A stretch of 14,324 nt of DNA from Cylindrotheca closterium (Eukaryota; Bacillariophyta; Bacillariophyceae; Bacillariales; Bacillariaceae). Below the pieces are notes generated by a model that saw only the letters and a program-made list of their open reading frames with translations, was not told the DNA's origin and did not search any database. Shown here one piece after another: positions 1 to 10,400 of this stretch. The position numbers and the translations under genes were made by a program. Every line of letters begins with the position of its first letter. Position 1 is the stretch's first letter. The stretch is taken from contig CAKOGP040001900.1 in assembly GCA_933822405.4 (NCBI GenBank), positions 1 through 14,324 on the forward strand, written 5' to 3'.

Positions 1-134
1 CACCTCACCCTTGGAGGAAACCAGCGCTTGCGCTGGGGGATTGGGGGCCAACAGCTAGTAACAACTGTCAGCCCAAAAACATCATTGAAACTCTTTTAGG
101 CCCAATTGGAGTCTGCGAAATCCAAAGTGATTGA
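1..134 (+). other. possible 3' end of an upstream gene (uncertain)
   Basis: Two plus-strand frames are open from the window edge. One ends with a TAG at 97-99 and reads as an alternating polar/hydrophobic tail finishing in SLKLF. The other ends with a TGA at 132-134 and finishes in CEIQSD. Either could be the last residues of a gene that starts outside the window, and both are short enough to be chance. I recognise no family. The rest of the stretch to 261 has no other signal and probably includes the 5' flank and leader of the next gene. Confidence 0.2.
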
Positions 135-261
135 GAAGGATGAGCAATCGCAAAGTGGCGTCTGCCTGCACCTACTACTGAACAAAGAGCAAGGTGTAAG
201 ATCAAGGATCTAACTGTGAGACTTCCCGTCATTCACCACTTCAGCTTTACATTTCTTCAGC

Positions 262-2954
262 ATGAGGGCGATTCCTCCAAGATGCATATTTTGCTTCAAG
301 CTTCGGTTCGCATTCTTGTTGGCTGTGTCTTCCATTTTCTTTCACGCGTCCATTGGAGCGTACGAACTTGAAACCCCCTACAGCATAACATTGGACGGGC
401 CGGATGCACTAGCGGAAGGCCAAAGATTGTTCGCTGAAGGCAATTTCGACCGAGCTGCTATCTACTTTTGGAGGGCGGTACTTCTACAAGAACAGAACAC
501 AGATGCTTATTCTGTTGAGGACGCATTTTCTGGTTTCATACAATCATATTCTGTCCAAGATCGAACAGCTGACGGCTTTGTCTACATTGCGAAAGAGTCA
601 TTACATCGCGGTCAGAAGGAAATGGCCGAAACATACCTCCAACAGGCCCTTGCAATCGACTCGAACAATGAGGGGGCACTGGAATTCCAAAGAAAGCTGA
701 AAGGGGGTGGGCGAGAGAAAGTTGACAACAGCAGACGGAAGACACGAGAGAACAAATTCCAACCGAATTATGGAACACCAGAAGCTGATCGTCCGCTTGA
801 TGGCAAAACACCTGAAGAACTCTACGAATACGGAGCAACTCTTTTCAGTAGACGGAACTATGAACATTGTGCCGATGTTTTTGAATTGAGCTGCAAGCGT
901 TCAAACTATGAGCTCGGAGCTTCTTGCTCAAATGCAGTCTACTGTAGACACATGATAATGGATTGGGGGTTCAATGGTACTGATTTTGATGGCGACCTAT
1001 CACGACTCGAAACGATAACAAAAATGGAAAAAGACTCTTATCGACAGGGCGATTTGGACTCCTTTTCTTGGCAGCGAGCTGCGTCCGTTCATCCTCATAT
1101 GATGTTGGGATACCCTCTGGATCCTATGCTGAAACGGTACACAGCAGAGTCCGTTGCATTTTTAGATGAGACTATGGCAAGGGTTTCGGATGATGGATCT
1201 ATTAAGGCACTTCCGGAAGATTTGCCTTTTGACCATACCAAATCGTTAGCAGAATATGTGACCGAAGCAAGCAAGCCAGGGTTTAGGTTGAAGGTTGGAT
1301 TTGTCGGCAGTGGTTTCAACTCAAAAGCTGTACTCTATCTCTCCCAAGATATCTTTCGTTTTTATGATCGCTCAAAAATTGAAATGCACATCTTCTCTGT
1401 TGGTCCGGCCGACAGTGCACAGTTCATCAAGGTTGGTATGAGAGGGGTTGATTGGAGGGAAAGGTGAGCAAGTTCAACGAAACCTTTGATTGTATGATTT
1501 GAAATTATCTAAACCTTACTCTCTTGTTCCTAGGGTGAAAGCCTATGTGGACCATTTCCATGATGTCCAAGACATAAAGATGGATCATATTGCGCTAGCT
1601 CGCTACGTAAATCAGCTGGGGATACATATTCTGGTGGAATGGGATGGTATGTATTCCATCATGGTTTAATTTTCTGTTTGCTGAGTTTGAACTGATAGAC
1701 CGTCTTGTGGTATCGTCTAGGATACGCTCGTCAGGGAGAGCGTGCACAGGGGCTTATGGCTTTGCGTCCTTCTCCTATTCAAGTGCTTCATCAGGAATTC
1801 ATTGGGACGGTACGTTAGTTGTGTGCAATCTTTTCATCAACAACTAGTTTCGAGCTGTTATGATTTCACTTCAGTTTGGCTGGTGTATCTCTCATCGCCC
1901 TACCGCTCCCTTTTGCTCATTTCCATAATTTCAACAGTCGGGTGCAAAATATGTCGACTACCTTTTCTCTGACGAAATAGCCTCCCCGCCGCATCTCTCC
2001 CATCTATACACTGAGAAGATAATCTATTTGCCGAATCACTTTTTTTCGAAAGGACATGCTGTGCAGCAGGAAGTAAAGGATCCAACCTACGAGTATGTCC
2101 CAGCAGAGTTCCCATATAAGATTGGCACTGGATCGCCTGAGGAAAACCGCTGCATGGGCAGTGGTGTCAAAAAGCCAACTTTTGTTTTCTGCAACTTCAA
2201 TAAATTCCTGAAGAACAATCCCGAAACTGTCAGGTCATGGATTCGAATTCTCCGTGAAGTCCCTGGATCAATCTTATGTCTTTTGGAAAATCCTACCAGT
2301 GGCGTAAACTACCTCCGTCGATTCGTCCACGAAGCGTCTGGAGAACCAACAACGTTTGTAGATCCAACCACCAAAGCCAAAGTTCCAACTTTTGTACCAA
2401 AGGATGGAGATTCTCTGAACGAACGGATCCACTTCTTGAAATGGGAAAGGAATCCTTTCGACCACCAACAGCGCAATCAAGATTTCTGCCACGTAATGCT
2501 GGATTCCTTTCCATACAATGGGCATACTGTCGCCCAGGATGCCCTTTATGGCGGGGTTCCGATAGTGACAAGAAGCGACGGTGATGACATGAGCTCAAGA
2601 GTTACAACATCGGCCAACGTAATTCTAGGTTTGGAGGAATTGAATGCTTATGGTGGAACAACAGACTACGAAAACATCGCAATATCATTGGGGGCAAACC
2701 AAACAAAATACAAGGAGCTACGTAAAAGACTAATCGATACAGCGCTGCAACGTAACCCAATGCACCCTTATTGGGATGCTCCTAGATATGCAAAGAATCT
2801 GCAACAGGGACTCCTATTGGCTTATGATAAGTTCTTGTCTGGTCAGCCTCCTGACCACATTACTGTATTGGAATCAAATGAGGCTGCCCGAGGAACATAC
2901 GACGGCAGCCTTGATACCAACAGTCCTGACAATGACATCGGAGGTGAATTGTAA
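262..2954 (+). CDS. GT41 family O-glycosyltransferase (OGT/SPINDLY-like) with N-terminal signal sequence
   Basis: Exons 262-1463, 1534-1646, 1721-1809 and 1938-2954 join in phase to 806 aa; donors are GTGAGC, GTATGT and GTACGT. Seen: residues 10-33 are hydrophobic with basic residues before them, like an ER signal peptide; TPR-like helical repeats lie at about 49-145. The catalytic part starts with SVHPH (H277, H279), as in human OGT. The N-lobe starts near 343 (VGFVGSGF). The C-lobe has FNKFLK (K560, aligning with OGT K842), NGHTVAQD (H664, D669) and a TSANVILGLEEL segment, like the OGT UDP-binding region. Family knowledge: GT41 enzymes transfer GlcNAc or fucose from a nucleotide sugar to Ser/Thr, normally in cytosol and nucleus. 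Inference: the active-site residues look intact, so it is probably active, but donor sugar and compartment are unknown. A signal peptide is atypical; two N-glycosylation sequons (N238, N722) would be usable in the ER. The TPR array is shorter than in animal OGT. The exon 1 start is the first ATG in frame. Confidence 0.9.
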
Positions 2955-3082
2955 CTACCATGTGATTTCCAACGTTTGCTAAATGTTGGCCTTCTTCGAT
3001 TACTAGTATTGAGTTAGAACAGAGTCAGAAATGCTCGCCGCTTACGATAGATCAGTCGTGGCGTCAACGGCTTTGACAAGTC

Positions 3083-3118
3083 ACTTAATAAATCATAAAG
3101 ACTTGATAAATCATAAAG
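3083..3118 (+). repeat. 18-bp tandem duplication with AATAAA, between convergent genes
   Basis: Two adjacent 18-base copies (3083-3100 and 3101-3118) differ at one base. The first contains AATAAA at 3087-3092, about 130 bases after the GT41 stop codon; the second has GATAAA instead. The repeat lies in the 216-base spacer between the convergent GT41 and DDM1-like genes and may belong to the 3' UTR or poly(A) region of the plus-strand gene. The polyadenylation role is inferred from the hexamer only. Confidence 0.55.
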
Positions 3119-3170
3119 GCAGCTGTGACTGGGGCCTTCGTCTATTTCGATAATATAGAACGAGCTACTC

Positions 3171-5851
3171 TTAGGACATCATTGAACCCAACATATCCCC
3201 ACTTCCAGTGTCTAGAATGTCATACATTTTCCCTTCGTTGGAAATCGCTGTCTCCCCAGATTCAAAGAGGCGCTCACGATTCATGATCATATCAAACTCC
3301 TCATCGCTTATCTTAATATCTTCGATGTCCGCACCCTTGGCTTGCAAATCCTGGATGTCACTTTCAAGTAAGGATTGCAACTTTTCAAAGGTCATATCAC
3401 CAGCACTACGTCGTCCTGCCTTCCGAAAGTCGCCACCGGCAATTGTCATCCGTTCTAGCTTCTTCTTTGACATTTGCTTTTCCATCATTTCAATGTCCAC
3501 AGAATTGCAGGTAAGAAGTCGATAAACAGCAACTGGTCGCGTCTGTCCCAGCCTATGGCATCGATCCATAGCCTGACTATCAGCATGTGGGTTCCAATCA
3601 CTGTCAAAAATGATGCAAGTGTCCGCACTTGTCTGTACGACACAACGTCAGAACTCGATATTAACAAGGCAACACGCACATTGTGCTGCGACAAGAAGTA
3701 TAAGTAACTCACCAAGTTGATCCCCAAACCCCCAGCTCTTGTGCTCAACATAAAGACAAAGCATCTGTCATCACGAATATTCCTAGTACCATTTTCGCCG
3801 GATGTTTTTTCGGCATTGAATACATCCATGGCCCGCTGCCTATCGTCAATATTCGTTGACCCATCTATTCTGCAATAGCGCCAGTTTCGAAAAGCCAAAT
3901 AATCTTCGATAATGTTTAGCACCTTTGTCATTTGGCTAAAAATGAGAACTTGGTGACCATCCTTGTGTAAGCGTTGTAGCATTCGATCCAATAGAGCAAA
4001 CTTTCCACTTGCTCGAACAAGCAGCTGTGGATGTGAGGTTCCAATGTGCACCCCGGAGGCAGGATCAATAGGTTCACCAAACATGAATGGATGATTGACA
4101 TTCTTGCGGTGATTCATCATCTTGTTCGTTTGGCTCAAATTTCTCCCACCTTCGATACCTTGTCGCAGTAGCTCATCTCTGAGCACCCCTTTGTCGATCA
4201 AATCAGCGTAGCCTAGCTGCAACTTGGACATTCCCGAGTAAACCACAATCTCTTTCTTTGGAGGCATCTCAGAGAGAACATCCTTCTTGACACGGCGCAA
4301 GAGAAATGGACGAAGAATATCATGTAACTTCGATACTGTTTGGTTCTTGCGTTCTTCTTGAACAATGACATCTTCGTTAGTTGCCCCTCGGTTGCTTTGG
4401 CCAATATCCTTGAAACCAAACCACGACTGAAATACCGTAAGCTCGTCAAATATCTGTGGGTTCACAAAATTAAGAAGACTCCATAGTTCATCCAGTGTAT
4501 CTGAAGGCAAAGATTAGCGATGTACATTGTTGGTGAATCACAAAATAAGCTTTTCGCTTACTTTGAATCGGGGTTCCTGTCAAAAGAAGCCGGTTTCCAG
4601 CATTCAATTGTTTCAAGGATCGGATCAGCATGCAACGATGATTTTTAAGTCTATGCCCTTCGTCAACAATGACATAGGTGAATGGGCAAAGCTTTGACAG
4701 TTGTCTTTGGTCTCGAATTGCAGTTTCAAAGGACGTTACAATAACGGGGAATGTCTTGTTCTTTCTCTCCTTTGACTTTAGGGGACCCTTCATCATTGCA
4801 TCGCGTTCAGCAGCAGCTCCATGGTATCGAATAACAGGTTGTGAAGGGAGCCATTTTTGGAATTCCCGAACCCAGTTGGGCAAGGTAGCAAGCGGAGCAA
4901 CAACGAGAAACGGACCGTTCACATTTTGCGTCAGCAAATGAGCGATGAGCGAAATCACTTGAATGGTCTTTCCAAGTCCCATCTTTGAATCTATCGCATC
5001 AGTGACACATCATTTCGACCGAATAACATCAACCAAAACGAAAACATACCTCATCCGCAAGGATTCCAGAGACACCATTTTCGAAGAGACTCGCAAGCCA
5101 AAGAACACCTTCAAGCTGGTAGTCCTTCAGTACACATCCAGGTGCAAGATTCAAGGGCTGAACAAAAATAGGCTTCGATCCGGCGCGAACTTTGGCATCC
5201 TTCACTAAAGCAGACTTCAGTTCTTCACCACTGTTCTTCTTAGATTTCTTTTTGGAGGACTCTTTCCCATCCGCCTTCCTCTTTTTGGACCGCTTCTCGG
5301 ACTTCTGAATTTTACGCCTCGCATTTTCTGTCATTGCTGCTTGCAGACCCTCCAAATCTTTCGTGATGAAATCAGAGTATTGCGAGGCTTTGTTTAGAAG
5401 AAAATCAAGTTGATTGGTCTAAATTTCGCAATTCCAAAGCAAAAAGTGATAAGTTTGATTGTGATATACTTATAAAAGCAACAGTGACAATATTTCATAC
5501 CCTTGCATGTGCATGATGTGGCTCGGAATCAGAGATTGTTGAACCTGGCTGTTCCGAATCACTCTCGGAATCGTCTGGGTTCACTTGACCTTGTTCGATG
5601 GCACTTTGGAGCAGTTTGGGGGCCGCCTTTACATCTTTGGGCTGAGGATGAGGGTGAAGGGCATCTTTGCTCTCTTCATCTTTTTCCATGGCAACGAATA
5701 GAGCTTCTTCTTCGTCAGCCCCTACGGACTTTTCATCATCATTGGCGCCATTATTCTCAACGATATCGTCAGTTCTGTCGACTGATCTCGTGGGTTCAGT
5801 GTTTGGTTCATTACTTGTGGGCAAGGCCGAGCCTTGCTCCGGATCGTCCAT
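3171..5851 (-). CDS. DDM1: SNF2-family chromatin remodeling ATPase, DDM1/LSH (HELLS) type
   Basis: Exons in transcript order are 5851-5501, 5418-5050, 4982-4562, 4500-3713 and 3632-3171, all joining in phase to 796 aa; plant DDM1 and human HELLS are of similar size. Residues 1-117 are acidic and low in complexity. [12 protein letters not shown] segment (130-140) resembles the start of the conserved part of DDM1/HELLS, and a Lys-rich stretch at about 150-180 looks like a nuclear localisation signal. The ATPase core has [10 protein letters not shown] (216-225), Walker A MGLGKT (K245), DEGH (347-350) followed by RLKNH, LTGT (374-377), [11 protein letters not shown] (633-643) and [13 protein letters not shown] (663-675). 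DEGH with [22 protein letters not shown] and the C-terminal [16 protein letters not shown] match DDM1/LSH better than ISWI or CHD, and no HAND-SANT-SLIDE, chromodomain or bromodomain is seen. Family role: ATP-driven nucleosome remodeling that gives DNA methyltransferases access to heterochromatin and silences transposons. The strand continues upstream to RPL30 with 289 bases between. Confidence 0.92.
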
Positions 5852-6140
5852 GTTCAGAAAGATTGTGAAAGGTCAAGAATATGCGAGACAGTCCACAGCC
5901 TGTAAGAATTGAGGGAGAGTGAGTGGTGAATGAATGCATGTGCAAGACAGAAAGAGATTATTTAGTTTCGTACTTCGACGTTGGAAAGGCACCAAAAATA
6001 TTACAGTGAAGATCTGATGCAGAGGTCAAGATTTGGCGTTGTACGGATACCAAGCAGGCATCGTACGGCCTCGGAATACTGAGAAAGATGTGGCAATTCA
6101 AAACAACATACAACTATTTTCAAACACTACAGTATTTAGT

Positions 6141-6619
6141 TTATTCCTTGGTGCCACTGGTCAGAATATCAGAATCGCCGCCATCGATGATCGAAAGCAC
6201 TGAACAGTTGAAGAACTTTCCACAAGCAGTTCCGAGAGAAGTGTTGTCACCAGCATAGTGGTGAACTTGTGTCTTTGCAAGCATGGCCATGTATTCAACT
6301 TCGGACTTTCTGAGATGTGGACAGTTGGAAGCAATCAGAATCATTTTTGACTTTCCCTTTCGAAGCGACTTCAACGAGTGTTTGTATCCCAAAATTGCTT
6401 TGCCAGACTTCATCACCAACTTCAGCCGACTGTTCATAGAGTCTTGTTGCTTCTTCTACGCTCGATAAAACAAAAGATGTTAGTTATCATCCATTGAAGC
6501 GAACAATGCAATCTTGAGCTTGAGTTTGAGCTTCACCTGTGATGATCACCATCTCAGGCAGACAACTTCAGATGATGCCCCCTCCGGTGTCATCAACGTA
6601 CCGCTTTCTTGGAGACCAT
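6141..6619 (-). CDS. RPL30: 60S ribosomal protein eL30 (RPL30)
   Basis: Exon 1 is 6619-6602 and encodes only MVSKKA. A 146-base GTACGT...TAG intron follows, and exon 2 is 6455-6141. The product is 110 aa, the usual length of eL30. Diagnostic segments are [51 protein letters not shown] and LGTACGKFF, followed by [10 protein letters not shown]. The family belongs to the L7Ae/L30e RNA-binding fold, sits in the large subunit and binds kink-turn RNA. Without exon 1 the second exon would seem to start at an internal ATG (6437), which would lose the conserved basic N-terminus. An AATAAA overlaps the stop codon (minus strand, 6145-6140) and could be a poly(A) signal or chance. Regulation is discussed under the intron. 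Confidence 0.96.
6456..6601 (-). other. RPL30 intron 1, longest intron of the window
   Basis: Donor GTACGT lies directly after codon 6 of RPL30 and the acceptor ends in GCGTAG. A good branch-point match, AACTAAC, covers about 6485-6479, followed by a T-rich tract. Near the donor the transcript has TGATGA (6595-6590), and TGATG at 6595-6591 can pair with CATCA at 6577-6573 around a 13-base loop. CTGA occurs twice further on. A hexamer repeat (cttgag, cttgag, tttgag on the plus strand) lies at 6513-6530. The intron is 146 bases against 60-128 for the others. The box-like motifs do not make a complete C/D snoRNA, since no closing D box is found near the end. Confidence 0.85.
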
Positions 6620-7444
6620 CTTAACTTCAGTTTTCTTTCTTTTCCCTCAAATGATCTGTTGATGTTATTGTTGGTCCTTGAACCGGGAAAGGGACGGACG
6701 GTCCAGTTTAGTAGGAGGTAGCGAGTAAAACATTTTGCGGACGACGGATGGACACTGTCCTCCCACTGCTGACCGCTGGAACGGCCGGGAGATAGAAATT
6801 TAGCATACAATTCTTGTGAGTAAATATTGATTTTCCCGGCAGTTCCTACTACCGGTATTCTGAATATTCTTGATGACATAGAATACTGTAGCTCACTATT
6901 TCTCATTCATCTACATTGCATTGCACTAATACCAGTCACGTCTACTACGACTTGAGTAGTTATAGCTAGTCTATGATAGTGCTGTAGAATCATCAGGCAC
7001 GCTTTTTGTCATGGGCGTCCTCACAGAAACTTTTTTGAGGCAAAGCCTGTTTTTTGCATGTGTTGAAGATACAAAGCTGGTGGGCGTCACATAATAGCTC
7101 CTTGCAAATAGTACCTTGATTTCGATATATAATACCGTTACATGCATGGGCTCTACCTCCTTTAGCTGTTATTGTAGAATTTCGGACCTCAGTACTATTT
7201 AGCACATCATAATTTTACTAGGTAATTGATGGCAAAAAATTGCCAAACCTTCATCTGGCCTTCTTTAAAAAAAGCTGAAGGAAAGAAACATAAACGATGC
7301 GGTACACCCGCACAGTCCTCAAAGAAAGTTGACTCTGTCGCGGACCATGTCACTGTCTCACAAAATTACGAACAAAAGTAGGGTAATATCATTTGCCTAG
7401 AGTACAAACTTCTGCCAGGTAGCCAACACATGAAATGAGACGAC
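6620..7444. other. intergenic region, RPL30 promoter side and 3' flank of GYF gene
   Basis: These 825 bases separate the GYF-domain gene 3' end from the RPL30 start; both genes are on the minus strand. The part near 6620 should contain the RPL30 leader and promoter. I found no gene: the open frames here start on non-ATG codons or overlap RPL30 exon 1 and resemble nothing I know. Small palindromes are present, such as GGCAA-AAAA-TTGCC at 7231-7244. I could not recognise a tRNA or snRNA. Confidence 0.5.
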
Positions 7445-10400
7445 CTAGCGTCCGCTACTCTTCTTCTTTCTACCTTTCTTCGCACTTCCAGGTGTTTCCC
7501 ACTCTTCTTGCTTCATTCCAAGACCTCTTCTGTTGATAAATTCCGTAGCAAAATTATTCACTTGAGATGTTGAACCAAGGTATGTAGTAAGATATTGACG
7601 TATCTCGTTTGCATCATCCAATGTCATGCAAAATGCCACCAAGGTCAAGTCGTCGCCGCCATTGATTTTTTGCATTTGTTCTTTGCACCATGTTTCAAGT
7701 CCGGGAGACATGGTTGTCCCAAATTCTTCAGCAGGGGTTGACGATTGAGCGGAATCGAAACCTTGCTTTTGCGAACCATGCGTGACCTTTCTTTCGTTAC
7801 CAGGTTGGTTGTGCAGTTTCTCGCGACCTTGCACTTGACGACCATTCTGACCCATACCAGTGGGTGGTGTTGATTGCTTCAGCGTCCCACTCGACCATCC
7901 CGATTTCCCAGATGCAGCCACATTCGCCCAACCACTTGATTGCTGGCGTGGGGCACTATTTCGTTCCATCATCGCCACAGCTCTAGCCTCTTCTTGTTGA
8001 ATCTCCGACATGCTCTTTTTAGGATTTGCTGTAGTTGCTCCACCCCAAGCAGTAGACGGCTGTTTATGATTTTCTGGTGAAGTATCTTCAGCTTTGGTCT
8101 CCGCCTTCACTGACTCGGCTTTTTTGGAGCCCTTGGTTTGATGTATTCCCAGACTTCTCGTCTGAGTTTCAACTGGGTTTTCTGGTTCGGGAGGTTCCGT
8201 TTCGTTCGTATTTTCGACAGGAGGTGTATCAGTGGAAAGCCCCAGGATCATCTTCAACTGAGTCGAAGACTGGTTTCCTGCGTTTTGCGGCTCTTCTTCT
8301 CCGTCGCTCTTCGCCGATTTTATCATTCCCCGATCTCTCTGGCCATCAATCAACAACGGCTGATCTGATCCTCCGTTCGAAAGATCGGGCTGTATATCAT
8401 CCGAAATTTCTGCAATCGCAGTTTTCGATTCCGCAAGCATAACGCCGATATTTTCAACTTCTTGCACTGCTGCTCTAAATGCTACCGACAAGTCAGGAAA
8501 CAAAGTAGAAAGGGGAAGAAAGGGGCCCTGTGGATTTTGACTGATTGGTAGATCTCCCTTGAAGTAACCCGCCTCCAGCCATTGCCGCATTTCATCTCCT
8601 CGGAATGGACCCTTTATGTTGAACAACGTCCATCAGGTTAGTTCCTATGATTCCAGAACACTACAACACAAACGAGGCTTACCTGTACATTGTTTTGTGG
8701 ATCAGAATAAAACCATGGAGCCTGATGGTCAATCTTGGTTTTCACAGGAACACGACTTTTCTCAGCTTCCTCTAGTTGCCGCCTCTCCATTTCTTCCTGC
8801 TCCAGACGGGCTTGGAGCTGCTGCTGATGTTGTTGCCACTGGGAATTCGTCATCGCTAACACAGCTATATCTCCACCGAAACTTGGGTCCCGATGGAGCG
8901 AAACTCTACGCGGACTCCGAGCAATCAAAGCTCTTAGTGCATCAACATGTCCCAGCAGCGGGATCACTCGCGAGTCTTCAGAATGCAATGTAGTTAAAAT
9001 TGAAACCAGATCAGACCGTCCCCAAGAATTTTCAAGAATTGTGCAAATGCGTTCCATCAAAACTAGTTCCACTTGCGATTGCTGCGATGCAGCTTGCTGT
9101 TGGAGTGCACTTGCACGAGCATGCCGAAGAGCTTGCTCTTCTGCCTGCTTCTGTGCTTGAGCTCGACGTTGTGCTTCTTCTTCCTTCTGTCGGCGAAACA
9201 TCCCAGCTTCATGTGACCGTTTCTCTGCCTGCTCGTCGCGTAGCCTCTGCTCTCCAGGAAACGAACTGAGTTGGGGTGATATGCTCAGATTTGCATTTGC
9301 CTCTCCTTGCTGTGCTGGGACCTGGATGCCCCAAGGATTGAGAGGAATTGTCGTAGCCCCACCAATGCTCATCAAGGGGTCCAGGCCTGTAGGATTTGGT
9401 GCGAGGTTTTCAGAAGTTCCCCATGGGTTCGAGATTTGCTGACCATTGCTGTTATCATTTTCTGGTGCATCTCTCGTTACTCCGATCATTTTCATGAGGC
9501 GAGAACTGGCATTTGGATTCTCTTGGCCTCCCCGTACCGTCGCAGCTGCTGCATCAACTGCTGCTTCATTTTCACTCGGAGAGTCAAAATCCTCAAACAC
9601 ATTCACATCATTTCCAGATCCAGAAGCGAGAGTCATGCCAACACTCGCGAGTGGACGGCTCGGATCTACCTTAATCGACTGATGCTGGATATCATCGTCA
9701 CTCGGGTTCTTTGGTCCGTGCAACTCTTCTTCCAATTTCTTTGAGGCCTCTGCCATTTTCTCGAAATCAAATGCATCATCGTCCGGTATAGCTCCGAATG
9801 CGCTAAAATCTGACGCTGCTCCCGTTGCACCTCCCATAGGATCATCCCACAACTCATCAGGACTTTCGGCATCCTTGTCTTTGCGCCTTCCACCTTCATC
9901 GGGAGGTGGAAGAGCAACACCGCGCTGCCATCGTCCTCCCGCGGTATTTCTTCGACGAGGCTCGTCAACGGCCTCATTGAGTCCACGAGAGGGAACACCA
10001 GCGGCTTTTCCACCTGCTGGCACTCGACGATCACGGATGGCCTCCCAGATCGCTTCAGCATCCAAGCTGTCCCAGCAAACTGAGGCAGTGAAGAGAAAAA
10101 ATGAGAAACAATCAAAATGAAGAGAAACCAATGGGATATACACGAACCTGGGTCTTGTGGAGCTTTGGAGAGAACTGCCGAGCCTTCCAAATGACACAAG
10201 GTAGCAGGTAGCGACTGGTCTCCCAAATGAGATGGGGGCCTCATCGAGAGCAGTTTCTCTCTTGTGTACCGAATAACTTTTGGGTCGGGCTTATAGCTGT
10301 CCGTCGAGACAGGTGTTCCCGGGTTTCCGTGATCCCCAGAGCGCAAGCCTGAAAATCGGCCAGAGCCTCCGGCAGATCGTGACTCGTAGTTTGAGATATG

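Noticed and set aside
262..366. Plastid-targeting presequence on the GT41 enzyme
   Set aside because: The residues after the hydrophobic segment are acidic (ELET, LDGPD) and lack the Ser/Arg-rich transit peptide and the usual aromatic residue in an AFAP-like site, so an ER signal is the simpler reading.
6456..6601. C/D box snoRNA in the RPL30 intron
   Set aside because: TGATGA and CTGA motifs occur, but the first CTGA is too close, no D box is found near the 3' side and no terminal stem brackets the motifs.
6568..6906. 112-codon minus-strand open frame across the RPL30 first exon
   Set aside because: It runs through RPL30 exon 1 and its donor site in another frame, and resembles no family. 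RPL30 explains the region better.
7231..7244. Small hairpin as a transcription terminator
   Set aside because: A 5-bp stem with A-rich loop in a eukaryotic intergenic region is expected by chance and has no established terminator role there.
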